Below are positions 48,358-59,172 of a stretch of DNA of 64,000 bases, piece by piece. The notes below the pieces were generated by a model. It had not been told where the DNA came from. It worked only from the letters and a program-made list of their open reading frames with translations, and did not search any database. Numbering within the stretch: the stretch's first letter is position 1; each line of letters begins with the position of its first letter. This DNA is from Biscogniauxia marginata (lineage: Eukaryota > Ascomycota > Sordariomycetes > Xylariales > Xylariaceae). The stretch lies in contig MU404096.1 of assembly GCA_022695795.1 (NCBI GenBank), positions 124,001-188,000 on the forward strand, written 5' to 3'. A program made the translations under genes and the position numbers.

Positions 48358-50021
48358 CTACGAGAAGTTGTCGATGTGACAGCCGACGCCCTTCTCCCTC
48401 GCCAGCCGCACCACCTCGAGGCCGATCACCAGGTCCATGAGCCCGAGGCCCACGCTCTTGTAGATCACGTTCCCCGTTGTCAGCCACCGCGCGAGGTGGT
48501 CGTCCCTCTGCTGTTGCTGTTGCTGCTGCTGCTTCTCCGAGTTCGATTGCTGGCTCGACGTGCGCCGGTGGAAAGGTAGGGAGAGACCGGCGCTGCGCCG
48601 CCTGCGATGGGGGCTATGCGAGGACGACCTCTTGTCATGGGGGCTACCGTTGTTATCGATGCTGTTTCTGCCTGCCGAGGCGTTGGAGTCCGAGGAGCCG
48701 AAGACGGTCGACATGGCAGACCCAGTTGACGTCAGGTCTAGCCTGTCGAAGTAGTCGGAGACAGACGAATTCTCGGTTGACGGCACGGAGACGAGGGATT
48801 CTTCCTCTTTGGCGAGCTTGTCAATCATGACTAGCTCTCCTAGCCTGTCGTTACTCTCGCCGTTAATATTCCGCTATATCATCTCCGTAAGGGAGTAGGT
48901 ATGGAAGGAAAGAGAAGAATTCGACGGTAAGGTAGAAAATAGTAAAGATAAAATAAGAGAACTCACTCAACAAGTTGGTTCGGCTCTAAACCCGCTTCTA
49001 CAATTTCACCGGCCTCCTTCAGCGCTCCGTCGAGGGTGTCGACAATAACGACGCCTCCCTCCAAGGCATGCTTATGGTAGTGAAAATGCCCACTAGGATG
49101 CGGTTTCGTAGCCTGCAATAGCAACTCCTTAGGCAGCTCCCGCATGTTCTTAGTGTAGCTCCCGACTGCCACGATCAGCCTCCCCTTCTTACGGCCCTCG
49201 TGGTTCGTCAGTATGCTCGCGTCGAACAGGTCCTCGGTACTCGGCGTACAGCAGTAGATAACGTCGGCGTCGCGGATGTGCTCCTTTTGCAGTCGGCCGT
49301 ACTCGCCATAGCCGGGCGTCAGGACGCTGAACCGCGTCGCTTCCCAGCCCTCGCGCTGTTTCACCTCGGCGGGGACGGCGTAGAACTTCTTTAGGATGAG
49401 CTTCGCGTTGTCGCTGAAGCGGCGGTTAATGATGTTCACGGTACGGATCGTTTGGCCCCGCAGCAGGAGCGCAAGCCGGATGTGCCAGTACGCCTGCAGG
49501 CCCGAGCCGAAGACGGTCAGCGTGCGGACCGTCGCCCGCTTCATGAGCAGACATGTTGACCCGAGGGCCGTGCGGAAAGCCGTCAGGGTCTGGGCGTGTA
49601 GGAAGCCTATGGGGTTGCCATCGGGCGAGTACAGCGATACGGAGCCGGTGGGCTTGATGGTAGGGAGTGATGGGTCGGCCAAGGGCGAGGAGACGCTCAC
49701 GACTGCGCAATTGTTAACGTCGCGTTCGAAAAACTAACCCCGGACCCATCAGGTAGGGAGGGATCTGCTTGCTTGCTTACCTTTGACTGCATGGCCGACA
49801 GGGCTACAGGAGGGCATGAACAGCGTGGTGGCGCCCGTGGCATTGGAGTGTATGGAGGTTCGCTCTGGCTGATGGATAAGCCCAGCATCGATCAGTTGGG
49901 TGCCGGTCGAGTACTCGTGGAGGGCGCATTTGAGGATGTCCGCCAAGGTCTCGGCTTCGTCTTGATTGAGGTTCTCGAGCAATTGGCGGACGTCGTCCTC
50001 GGACAAGACTGCCAAGGTCAT
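48358..50021 (-). CDS. Ornithine cyclodeaminase / mu-crystallin family protein with a large Ser/Gln-rich insert
   Basis: Three exons (49781-50021, 48967-49702, 48358-48844) with introns of 78 and 122 bases give 487 residues. The start is the first ATG (50021). The N-terminus L-S-E-D-D-V-R-Q-L-L is typical of the family. The NAD(P)-binding loop is V-F-G-S-G-L-Q-A in the middle, and the C-terminal signature is G-N-V-I-Y-K-S-V-G-L-G-L-M-D (about 450-463). Family members include ornithine cyclodeaminase, ketimine reductase and alanine dehydrogenase, so the substrate is open. Between about residues 342 and 443 there is a low-complexity insert, rich in Ser, His and Arg, ending in eight Gln. It separates the Rossmann fold from the last conserved block and makes the protein about 100 residues longer than usual. 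The insert is in frame, with no clear splice pair to remove it. Confidence 0.87.
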
Positions 50022-52081
50022 GGCTGCTTCCTGATGGAGCACCTCTCGGTTTTTAAATTAGTAACGAGTAGCCGGTGCCCAAGACGGTTGTTCCAATGAT
50101 GAATACGCTCTGGTAATAGTAGCCAAGAATATTAGACTGGGCTGCTGTCTCGGCGAGCTTCGATATTGGACTTTATGATCTGTTTCCTGGCGGTTCGTAA
50201 TAAGACCGATTGATAAGACACGACGAATTATCAAATTACAAATCTGAAGGAGATTCCGAGGATGCGACAGTTCGGTAAACTTGGAGTCAAGATAAGAAAG
50301 AGGAATTCTGCAGTTTGCGAAGAGCATCCTCGGGTGGTTTCGGGCGTTTGTTGTGAATATGAGTAATAGAAGGAAGACCTGTTGGCTTTCCTACTCCAAC
50401 CTCACTGATACACACTGCACACTCTTTGTCGAACTGTGTGGTATTGGATCAATTTGTCAAGACCCTCTTCGTCGTGTATCTGTAGGTCTGCATTTGTGTA
50501 TTGATTGACGGCTTCTCCCCCTCCCCCTCCCTCTTCCAACGCCTCCTCTCCTTGGCCTCACCTTCGGGGGAAAGAAGTTGGCGCTATCTCTCGGCTTGGC
50601 GGCGGACCCTTCCTATTTATGACATATTCAGGTCCACGGTTGAGATGGTGTAGCCAGTCGAATGCCCCCGAAGGAAGGCGAGAGCTACCCCGCTGTCACC
50701 TGTTAGGCCACCTATGCACTTAGGTACATACCTAATGAGCATTTATAGTGCGTGATGTGACGTATGTAGACAAATAGCTAGGTAGGTACCTAGGTATGGT
50801 ACTTTAGTGCCCACACCATGCTAGATATAGCGCCTCGGATACTACTTAGGTCACCGTTTTTTTAATAGGGTTAGGTACCTTGCAGCCTCTATAGCCCCCG
50901 GAGCTAGGAGAAAAGAGCCGAACCTAAACTCGCTAAGAACACCAATTCTAGGTGTCTGGGCATATACCGACGTCTTGTCTTGGTTATGTACTACATAAAT
51001 TAAACACCTACATGGATATAAGCAATAAAGTTTATATATGTAAGCAATACATAGGTACCTATCAATCTCGCAAAAGAAGATTAATTAGGTACCTACAGAT
51101 AAAACCTCGAAAATTAAAGCACTTTAGGTACGTATACGTCAATATGCCAAGACAATTCTTTATGGATTCCAATCTGCTGAATACTTGGCGTATACCCACG
51201 TATGAATGCTTGAAAGGGGAATATGAAGTTAAGCACACAGGTATACATAACATGGATAGTATAATCTCAGCCTATACAAGATTCACATGCACATATATGA
51301 TATCTCGCTTGCATTTTTTCTTTCATTTTTTTCTTCTTCTTCTTATGCCCAGCGGTCTTGTTTTGTTTTATTTTCGGGTCCCAAAAATAAACTGCAAACA
51401 TCGATGTTACAACGCCAATGTTCCAATACCGAAGGGCCCTGTAAGGCCCTGTCTTTTGCCTGATATAGGGCAATACCATACAATAATGACGAATGTAATG
51501 CTGACAAGGCCAAGTCCGAAGCCAAGACCAATGCCAAGGCCTATCAAACGTAAACCGCCCAAGACCTCTTTCATCCACAGCCGCCGGAGACTCGTCACAC
51601 GGAAAAAACGCCTCGCCAAAACCAAAGGACCAGCCTCCCTTTTTGCCCTGTCTCTCGCTCTCCCTCCGTCATATTGTACCCGCAGACACAAACAACGTGA
51701 ATCTTTGCCTGACTTTGCTTCGCCCCCCCTGGTCCATTTCCGTTTCCCTTTCCGTTGAATATTGCGAAATCCGCTCAAATCCACCCAATGCCCTTGGGCA
51801 GGTACACATTGCCTACCAACCAACCAACCAACCAGCCAGCCAGCCAGCCAAAATAGCCCCGGAAACTTATTAATAGACTTTAGTCATAGACAGATGATAG
51901 ACCAAACATGACATCCCAAAAGTTGAAGACGCAAATTGCATCCGAAGCACACACATACATGCACACACGTATTGACCTCTAGTTGAACACCGCGCTGTAA
52001 CCGTTGCCGTATCACTGTTGTACCATAACCTGACATGGCGTATATATGAGTGATTTTTTTTTTCCCGTGCCGAAGTGTCTC
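50022..52081. other. Two-kilobase intergenic region with many TAGGTA/TACCTA motifs
   Basis: Starts with the promoter of the OCD-like gene. From 50700 to 51140 it is packed with TAGGTA, GGTACC and TACCTA strings. A long open frame at 50952-51758 (+) has lysine/proline-rich, low-complexity content and no domain; it is not called. The rest should include the 3' UTR of the carbonic anhydrase gene. Confidence 0.5.
51816..51850 (+). repeat. CCAA/CCAG tetranucleotide repeat
   Basis: About four copies of ACCA/CCAA followed by about four copies of CCAG. Tandem simple sequence in non-coding DNA. Confidence 0.85.
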
Positions 52082-53142
52082 TCACTGGGCCTGCATAGCA
52101 GCGCCATCGTTCCTAAAGACGAGCATGGCATGCTTACCCCTGACTACTTCGCCGTCCGCGGTACCATTAGCAACAGGGGCAGCAGTCTTGCCCTTGACGG
52201 TGCCGAAGCCGAGGTCGCGGATCCGCCCGGCGGCGATGTCGAACAGCGTGCCGTGGACCTGCAAGCCGCGGTCGCGGATGTGCTCCTGGATGGTCGCGTT
52301 GGCCATGAGGACCTGGACGCCGGCCTCGACGTTGAGCTCGGCGATGCGGGCCGCGCGCGCCTTGTCGTCGCGGATCGCGTCGAGCTCCTCGTGGTGGGCG
52401 TTGCGCAGCGCCTTGAGCGGCGTCAGCCAGATGTCCAGCACGCCGCCGACGCGCACGTCGCCGAGCGCGGCCGCGGCCCCGCCGCAGGACGTGTGCCCGC
52501 ACAGCACCACGTGCTTGACCTTGAGGTTCGCCACCGCGTACTCGATCACCGCCGCCGTGTTGATGTCGGTCGGCGACACGATGTTGGCGATGTTGCGGTG
52601 CACAAACACGTCGCCCGGCTGCAGGCCGAGGATCGTCGTCTCGGGGCAGCGCGAGTCAGAGCAGCCCAGCCACACTATATTTTTTTTATGTCGTCAGCAA
52701 GTGTAAAACAAAACAAAAAAAGGCTCCAAAAATCTCGTTTTACGTAGGGTAGTTTTTTTCGTGTAATAATAATTAGGTCTCCCCGAGATCCAAATCTTAG
52801 ATCTCTTAGATCCAAACATGGGTGGGTATCATTGCCAAGATGTTCCTAAGTGCCAAGATGGGGAAAATATGCAACAAGCAAAACCGTTGAGTGGGGATTA
52901 CCAAGAATATCATCTCGACCCTTTCCCTCAACATTCGGTCAAGATAAGAAAAGGAGGTGGGCCAGCCTAAACGAAGGAAGAAGGAAGAACTTACGGATTT
53001 CCGGTGATTGACCCGCCGCCAACTTGGAGAAGAACTCGGGGTTTTGGTGGCCTTTGTAGCCGGCCCAGGCTTGGTTCGAGCTCAGCGCGTAGGCGAAGGG
53101 GTCCTCTGCCATGTCCATCTTGGTCAGCAACTCTGAACCCAT
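52082..53142 (-). CDS. Beta-class carbonic anhydrase
   Basis: Two exons (52995-53142 and 52082-52674) with an unusually long 320-base GTAAGT...TATAG intron give 246 residues. The enzyme interconverts CO2 and bicarbonate. Zinc and active-site residues are Cys54, Asp56 and Arg58 in G-C-S-D-S-R, and His110 and Cys113 in C-G-H-T-S-C-G-G; these are the beta-class signatures. The splice falls inside the L-W-L-G-C motif, which confirms the junction. No clear targeting peptide is seen, so it is probably the cytosolic Nce103-like form. Upstream, a GTGAGT near 53318 and an AAAACAG directly before the ATG suggest a 5' UTR intron; joining that exon would not keep the frame, so it is taken as non-coding. 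Confidence 0.93.
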
Positions 53143-54833
53143 CTGTTTTGATCTCGAATAGGTAGATGTATGTAATAGTAGTAGCGTGTGGTATTTCGAG
53201 ATACAGCAGATAGATCTCTTGACGGTGGAGCAAGATCTTGATCTTAGGGTTCGAATCTCGGGATTGGAATCGTGTGGGGATATAGACTCTAGATGGATGA
53301 ACTGTACTCACGGGGAGGAAGCATCTTTGTGTTTATCTTCTCTGATCTGTTGACTTGGGGGCCTTCGTTTAAGTAATGGATATGTCGCCTGGAAAGCGCG
53401 AAGGGCCGTCAATAAAGCCAATAAAGCAGACGATGAGCGATTAGGGGATTCCTTGGCGCAACTGATATAAGATTCGGCTCGGACAGAAAGGAGGGTACCC
53501 GTCCAACTAATGTCCGTTGGGGCGGCTTATGTATTTAACTCTCGGCGTGAGATTCAGAGCTAGTATTGATGGTATGCGGTGATTGCTTGGACCGCTACGG
53601 TCTCTTGCACAAAGGTAGTGTGGCGTGACACAGATGATCAACCATGAATTGTATAGATAAGAGTGGACTCTGTCCAACAACAATATCTGCCGGGTAGATG
53701 CCTAGACGGGACAAGCAAAGGACATACAGAAAACCAAGGACCAAGAGAGGAAGCAGTTGGAACTACTGTGAAAGAGGAGTGAACAGCGAAAGGATATCTA
53801 TGTATTGATATCTTGGACGAGGGGGGCAGGGTTCCAGCAGCAGAGAGGATTTAAATTGGATCGACTGCTGACGACAGATGAAAGTAAGCGCATGCAAGTA
53901 CCTACCTATCCGCTAGAGATCTTAATCCGTATCTCTCCAAGATACCTGGAAGGAACGGCGCCTATACCTAATCTTACCTGGCATGGGTCTTGAGATGCGT
54001 CGGTGTCCGAAGTCCGGGGAGAACTTCATACGCTTGCTCGTTGGCTCGTTGGCTCGTGTAGTGGGCTGAAACGCTTTGGGACTCAGGCTCACACGGATGG
54101 TGCACACTGAGATTAACCTTCCATGGCTCTAGAACCCCCATGTTGATGGGTTATCTCTCATTATTATAGTATATGTAGGCATGGTCACGGACCTGTATGC
54201 AAGCCATAGGATCAACGAATCTCGAGGCCTTATCTCTCGGGTACACCTCAAACACAGATAGCTCCTGATCATCTTCCTGGACAGAGACCTCGGGCGCTCT
54301 GGTATCCTATTGGACCTCAACGGGCGTGCATGCTGCAGCGATCCAGTGACCAGAAGTACGGTATCTAGATATTTGAATCATTACCCGTTTTGTGGTGCAA
54401 AGTGCGGTATAACAACAAGGGCTTAACAGCTTCGGCAGGACTAGCCTGGTTTGGCGGTTCTGATAATGCCCCCACTGCATTGTATGCAGCTGATAGGTAG
54501 GTAGAGATAGACTAGGTATTAAGCATAATGCAACGAAGGGACATTTGAAGCGACACCTTTTGATTCGACGAGCCACGGGGAAATTACCCAAGGTAATGTT
54601 TGGTTTTGCAAGGGTAGCCCGGAGGCGGCCGACTCATCAATGCTAAGCCTGGACTAATAACTCAGAAGCATCTCAATTCATTGTTCACATTTGTTGTCGA
54701 GAGAGATCAGAGGATGATGGAGTAGGTTATGCAAATCCACGTGGTTGGTATTCCATTTTGCCTCCCTCCAACGCCATAGCCGTGCAAACTAAGAGAACTC
54801 CTGATCCATGAAATTCGTGACTGAACACGGGGC
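53143..54833. other. Intergenic region between carbonic anhydrase and rpl8
   Basis: No gene is recognised in about 1.7 kb. It includes the carbonic anhydrase promoter and a possible 5' UTR exon near 53319, then the 3' UTR of rpl8. Short frames carry no domains. Confidence 0.5.
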
Positions 54834-55976
54834 TTAGACCTTGATGGCCTGGTCCAGAGCCTTCTGCTTCTTCTCAGTGCGCTTGTTGGCCTTGGCACCC
54901 ATGATACCACCACCCCATTGTCGCCGGGAGTTCTCTGAGTTGGCCAGGTACCCATCCTTGATGGCGCTCACCACCTTGGCAAACTCGTTCTTGTCTTCAG
55001 CACGGACCTCGGTGATGGCAAGAACAGCAGCATTCTATTATTTGTTAGTATCCAATGCACTATCATAAGACTAGGTAAAAGGAGCCCATACCTTCTTGTG
55101 GACGACGGTTCCTAGACGGGCCTTGCCCTTGATGATAGCGTAGGGAACGCCCATCTTTCGGCAGAGGGCAGGCAGGAAGATGACCAGCTCAATCGGGTCG
55201 ACATCGTTGGGGATAAGGACGAGCGAGGCCCTCTTGTTTTCGATCAGGCCAACGACGTGGTTCAGACCGTACTTGACAGCGTAAGGCTTCTTGCTAACAT
55301 CACCCTTCGTCTTACCCTCCTTGATAGCAGTAGCCTCTTTGACTAAACGCTCCTTCTTCTCGGCCTTGGTCTCAGGTCGGTACTTGTTGAGGAGCTTGAA
55401 AACCTGGGCAGCGCTGTTGCGGTCGAGGACGTGCGAGAACTGAGAAATAGCAGGCGGGACCTTCAGGCGCAGGTTGATGATCTTGCGCTGGCGCTGGAGG
55501 CGGACATACTCGGGCCACTTCACCATGCGGGACAGGTTGCGCTTGGGCTGGATGTCCTGACCAATACCGAAGTTGCGGGGGCGCTTCTCAAGGAGAGGGT
55601 TCTAATAGATATGTCAGCAACCTAGGGACAGACGCGAATAGAGCCGGGGCTGTTTGTACTCACCTTGGGGGCCTTCTTCGAGGACGCCTTAGACGAACCG
55701 AAGGGGGCCGGAGCGGCCTTCTTACCAGACTTAGGAGGCTATCATTGAGGAAAGAAGACATCAGCAAATGTGGTTCCATTAACTGTGGTCTTCCTTGAAC
55801 TCTAGAGAGATATCTGCGAGTGGCATTTCTGCGCACTGCATCAAGTCTCAAGCCAATTCTTCACCCACGTCCGAGGACGATAGGCGGCATATGGACACCT
55901 CGGCAAGCGAGCGCCATTAAATGTAATTGATCGAATGCAAAAGCACGTCGACTTCGGGCGTTCAGGTGCTTACCAT
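54834..55976 (-). CDS. rpl8: 60S ribosomal protein eL8 (Rpl8/L7a)
   Basis: Four exons are inferred: 55974-55976, 55664-55738, 55092-55601 and 54834-55034, with introns of 235, 62 and 57 bases, giving 262 residues. The first coding exon is only the ATG, followed at once by GTAAGC. This arrangement is common in fungal ribosomal protein genes. The protein has a basic Lys/Ala-rich N-terminus, then [19 protein letters not shown]. The L7Ae RNA-binding fold follows, with [14 protein letters not shown] and [14 protein letters not shown]. The C-terminus [10 protein letters not shown] is diagnostic. It is part of the large ribosomal subunit in the cytosol. It is divergently paired with ncs6, sharing a 439-base promoter region. 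Confidence 0.96.
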
Positions 55977-56415
55977 GGTGATTATTTGGTCGTGTGGTCG
56001 TGTGGTCGTGATGGATGAAAATGTCGACCAGGTCGAGAGGTGTGGGAGTTGGAAGAAAATCACGAGAATGTTGCACGCCAGAAAATCTCCAATTCAATTG
56101 TGCGGGTCGTAGGGTTTCTGCAAAAGCTGTGTGCGCGGCAAATTATCGGAAGGGCTAAGCCCAATACGAATGGGTTAGCTCCGCTTGCCCCTCGTTCCCT
56201 CTAATGTGTCTATTCTTACCCCACTAAAATTATACATGCTAATATGTACCAATGTACCAACGAAGGCCGAGTCAGAACTTCCGGAAGTTGGTCCTACATT
56301 TTATTCACTGACGTTTCTAAATACCTATTTAGCGACTCACTTTTTACAAACGATCACCCACTTTGCAAGGAAGTTTCATTGTGGACCTACTACCTAAAAC
56401 CGTTCCAAAGACAAG
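55977..56415. promoter_or_regulatory. Shared promoter region of rpl8 (-) and ncs6 (+)
   Basis: A 439-base gap lies between two divergent start codons, so both promoters must lie here. A telobox-like TAGGGTTT at 56110-56117, 134 bases upstream of the rpl8 ATG, is a motif known from ribosomal-protein promoters in many fungi. Its function here is inferred. Confidence 0.6.
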
Positions 56416-57633
56416 ATGCCTCCAGCGCTCTGCGCAATCTGCAATACTGAGAGGGCCCTCATCAAGCGGCCCAAGAACTACCAGAAACTTTGCAAAGCGT
56501 GCTTCATTCAAATATTCGAAGATGAAGTACACCACACTATAACGTCATCCCAACTATTCTTTCGGGGTGAAAAGGTTGCGATAGGGGCATCAGGTGGGAA
56601 GGATTCGACTGTCTTAGCTTCAGTGCTGAAGACCCTGAACGAGAGACACGACTACGGGGTCGATTTAGTACTCCTGAGCATCGATGAGGGAATCAAGGGC
56701 TACCGGGATGACTCACTAGAGACCGTCAAGCGGAATGCTTCCCAGTATGACATGCCGTTGAAGATAGTCGGATATGATGAGCTGTACGGCTGGACGATGG
56801 ACCAGGTCGTCGAGACCATCGGAAAGAAAGGAAATTGCACCTACTGCGGCGTGTTCCGGCGTCAGGCGCTCGACCGTGGGGCCAAGATGCTAGGAATCAA
56901 ACACGTCGTTACGGGTCATAATGCAGACGATGTGGCAGAGACCGTCCTTATGAACTTACTTCGGGGAGATCTCCCGCGGCTATCACGAAGCACTAGCATC
57001 ATTACGGGCAGTGACGCGAGCGCAGTCAAACGAAGCAAGCCCCTCAAATACGCATACGAAAAGGAAATTGTGCTATATGCGCACCACAAGAAGCTGGATT
57101 ACTTTAGCACCGAATGCATATATAGTCCGGAAGCCTTCCGTGGGAGTGCGCGGAGTCTGATCAAAAATCTGGAAAAGGTTCGTCCGAGCGCAATCCTAGA
57201 TATTGTTCGGAGCGGAGAAGATATGGCTAGGCTAGTTCCGGGAGCTACATCGGATTCCTGCGGTTGCAAGGAAAAGGCATCCCCTTCCCATGTCAGCGCC
57301 GACGATGAAAACGTCGGAGGGTGTAGTTCCACAAATGGTCGGGCAGCAGGTGGGGAGATGGCAGCAATGGAGAAGCGGCTTAGAGAGAACGAGGCGGCCG
57401 AAACCGCAGGACTCGAGATCGAAATTTCAGTGACCAAACCCGACGACCGCTGTCATGATAGGCAGAAAAAAACCAAGCAGCCGCTGAAGCCAGGAAACTC
57501 CGGGCTTCCTATTATCCCAAAGCAGAAATTAGGCAACTGTGAAAAATGCGGCTACATGTCAAGTCAAAGGCTCTGCCAGGCCTGCAACCTCCTGGACGGG
57601 TTGAACAAGAACCGACCAGAGATAACGATATGA
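56416..57633 (+). CDS. NCS6: Cytoplasmic tRNA 2-thiolation protein 1 (Ncs6/Ctu1)
   Basis: A single exon of 405 residues. With Ncs2 and the Urm1 sulfur carrier, Ncs6 thiolates wobble uridine 34 (mcm5s2U) of tRNA-Lys, -Glu and -Gln in the cytosol. The N-terminal zinc ribbon has Cys6 and Cys9 plus Cys26 and Cys29. The ATP-pyrophosphatase P-loop is S-G-G-K-D-S-T (59-65). Further conserved motifs are [13 protein letters not shown] and [15 protein letters not shown]. The C-terminus ends with a second zinc-binding set, [10 protein letters not shown] and [11 protein letters not shown] low-complexity, charged insert (about 275-365) precedes it. It shares a promoter region with rpl8, which may coordinate translation-related genes. 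Confidence 0.96.
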   Translation: MPPALCAICNTERALIKRPKNYQKLCKACFIQIFEDEVHHTITSSQLFFRGEKVAIGASGGKDSTVLASVLKTLNERHDYGVDLVLLSIDEGIKGYRDDSLETVKRNASQYDMPLKIVGYDELYGWTMDQVVETIGKKGNCTYCGVFRRQALDRGAKMLGIKHVVTGHNADDVAETVLMNLLRGDLPRLSRSTSIITGSDASAVKRSKPLKYAYEKEIVLYAHHKKLDYFSTECIYSPEAFRGSARSLIKNLEKVRPSAILDIVRSGEDMARLVPGATSDSCGCKEKASPSHVSADDENVGGCSSTNGRAAGGEMAAMEKRLRENEAAETAGLEIEISVTKPDDRCHDRQKKTKQPLKPGNSGLPIIPKQKLGNCEKCGYMSSQRLCQACNLLDGLNKNRPEITI

Positions 57634-57815
57634 AACGGGATTCTAGTCGACGTGTTGGGCATTTTCGGCGTTGCATATTGAATTGGACACACATGATACC
57701 CATAGAGCTTGGCTGGATAGAAAATGACAGAAATATGGTATATCATACGTATCTCTTCGTAGGCTGTACAAGTGGGTTCTCCTTTTGCAGCAGTCCCCCT
57801 CTTAATTCTTTTCAT

Positions 57816-58326
57816 CTAGCTTATCCGTTTCTCGACCTGAAGTCCGGGGATTAGCAATGTGGATCACAAAAGAAAAGCTGCTAGACCTGCAAAAACATAC
57901 TCTCCATGGATTATTGAGCTCGAAGCCCAGCGGCGCTATAGGTTTGTCACTTTGTCCTCGTAAGGAGCCAGTAATTCTTCGGTCTCGGTCCATCACTGAG
58001 AAAGTCTCGAGTCAGCATCGTTCACATCAACCGGAGCTCAGAACTGCAGGCTCATACTTTGCTATAGAATAGTTAGTATTAGAACAATATCAAGTTGAGA
58101 TATGTGGAATCGTACTCTATCCCATTGATCCAGCGACCGTCGTGCTCTCTTGCCGCCATTCTGCCAATTTCGAAATTTCGACAACCCAGCACCTGTCGTA
58201 CCGAACATCTGGTTATTTCCTTAGCAAATACTGATCTCGATCGCGGTAGTGTAGGGCGTGTCGCAAGGGCAGACTTACGGCGAGAATGATTCCATAGGGA
58301 ATCAGCGCTTCGAAGGGAACGGGCAT
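57816..58326 (-). CDS. ndufa1: NADH:ubiquinone oxidoreductase subunit NDUFA1 (MWFE), with a 4-nt microexon
   Basis: Five exons are inferred: 58279-58326, 58116-58208, 58058-58061, 57901-57995 and 57816-57836, with introns of 70, 54, 62 and 64 bases. The protein has 86 residues, normal for the fungal subunit. It starts M-P-V-P-F-E-A-L-I-P-Y-G-I-I-L-A, continues M-F-G-T-T-G-A-G-L-S, and includes Q-W-D-R-Q-M-M-D-R-D-R-R and G-F-E-L-N-N-P-W-R-V-E-K-R. The hydrophobic N-terminus (about 9-26) is the single membrane anchor in the inner mitochondrial membrane, in the proton-pumping arm of complex I. The conserved R-Q-M-M junction can be built only with a four-base exon, CAAA, after a clear ACTAAC...CTATAG acceptor and before GTATGA. 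The gene is tail-to-tail with ncs6, 182 bases away. Confidence 0.88.
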
Positions 58327-59172
58327 TGTGGGCAATGGGGGCCGATGCTGCGAAGGATTGTCAGTCAAGACAAAGAGAATTAATTATATATACAAATAGG
58401 ATCCACGGATACTTACGATATCGCGCTGTCGGCCAGATTGTAAACGCAATCGCTAACGAAATCTATCAATGGAGCCTATCGTCAATTGGTTGGTGGTTGA
58501 ATTCATGAAGCAGCAGCACCTGGTGTTAGTGCCTCAGGCTCCAAGAATTAGTAGGTAGGGTAGGTGCATGATGACCAGCGTGGGAAGGTGGTCGTGGGAA
58601 GATGGTCTGTGCTTAACTGCCAAGCTTCTAACTGCTGACTAATCTGTGGAGCGCGGAGCTGAGTGCACCTCCAACCTGGTGAACTTCACCATTCAGGGCG
58701 ATCACGAAGACTGCTGAAGTTGTTGCCATCGAGCGCATTTTCTACTCTTCCACCCATCCGCGACACCCAAATACCCCGTGAGGTACGCGCCGAAACGTCC
58801 GTGGAATCTCGACCTTCTACGGAAACACCATAATAACCCTCCCAACACATATCTTCAGCGCGTTTTACCTTCGTCGATAAAGTTCACCACCCCCTCTATG
58901 CAGCGAGACCTAATGCCTTGCGCGTTGCTCTTATCTAGACGCAAATCGACATACTTCCGTATATTCTGAGCCACCCTCCTCGCAGAGCACCACAGACCGA
59001 CTTGATGGGCGTGCGACAAGGAATCCCATGACGTGAAGCCGTGCGAGCTGGAGGCCTTGGAACGTCGCATATTTATTCTACGAGGCGGCGCAAATTTACT
59101 GTTGACCTCACAGTATTTCTGGTTCCGTTCTCCCCACCTCGACGATACCTCACCTAGTTCCCACGCAAAGCA
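58327..59172. promoter_or_regulatory. Divergent promoter region of ndufa1 (-) and the MYST acetyltransferase gene (+)
   Basis: An 846-base gap between divergent start codons. No gene or clear motif was recognised; open frames inside it are short and carry no domain. It must contain both promoters and leaders. Confidence 0.55.

Noticed and set aside
50952..51758. Plus-strand open frame of 268 codons
   Set aside because: No domain or codon signal, low-complexity Lys/Pro stretches, and it crosses the TAGGTA motif cluster. Probably chance.
52046..52747. Long plus-strand frames opposite the carbonic anhydrase gene
   Set aside because: They are antisense shadows of a GC-rich exon whose minus-strand frame has the beta-carbonic anhydrase motifs.
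53180..53290. Possible tRNA gene, from a GGTTCGAATCTC string (B-box-like)
   Set aside because: No A-box, cloverleaf stems or acceptor pairing could be found around it.
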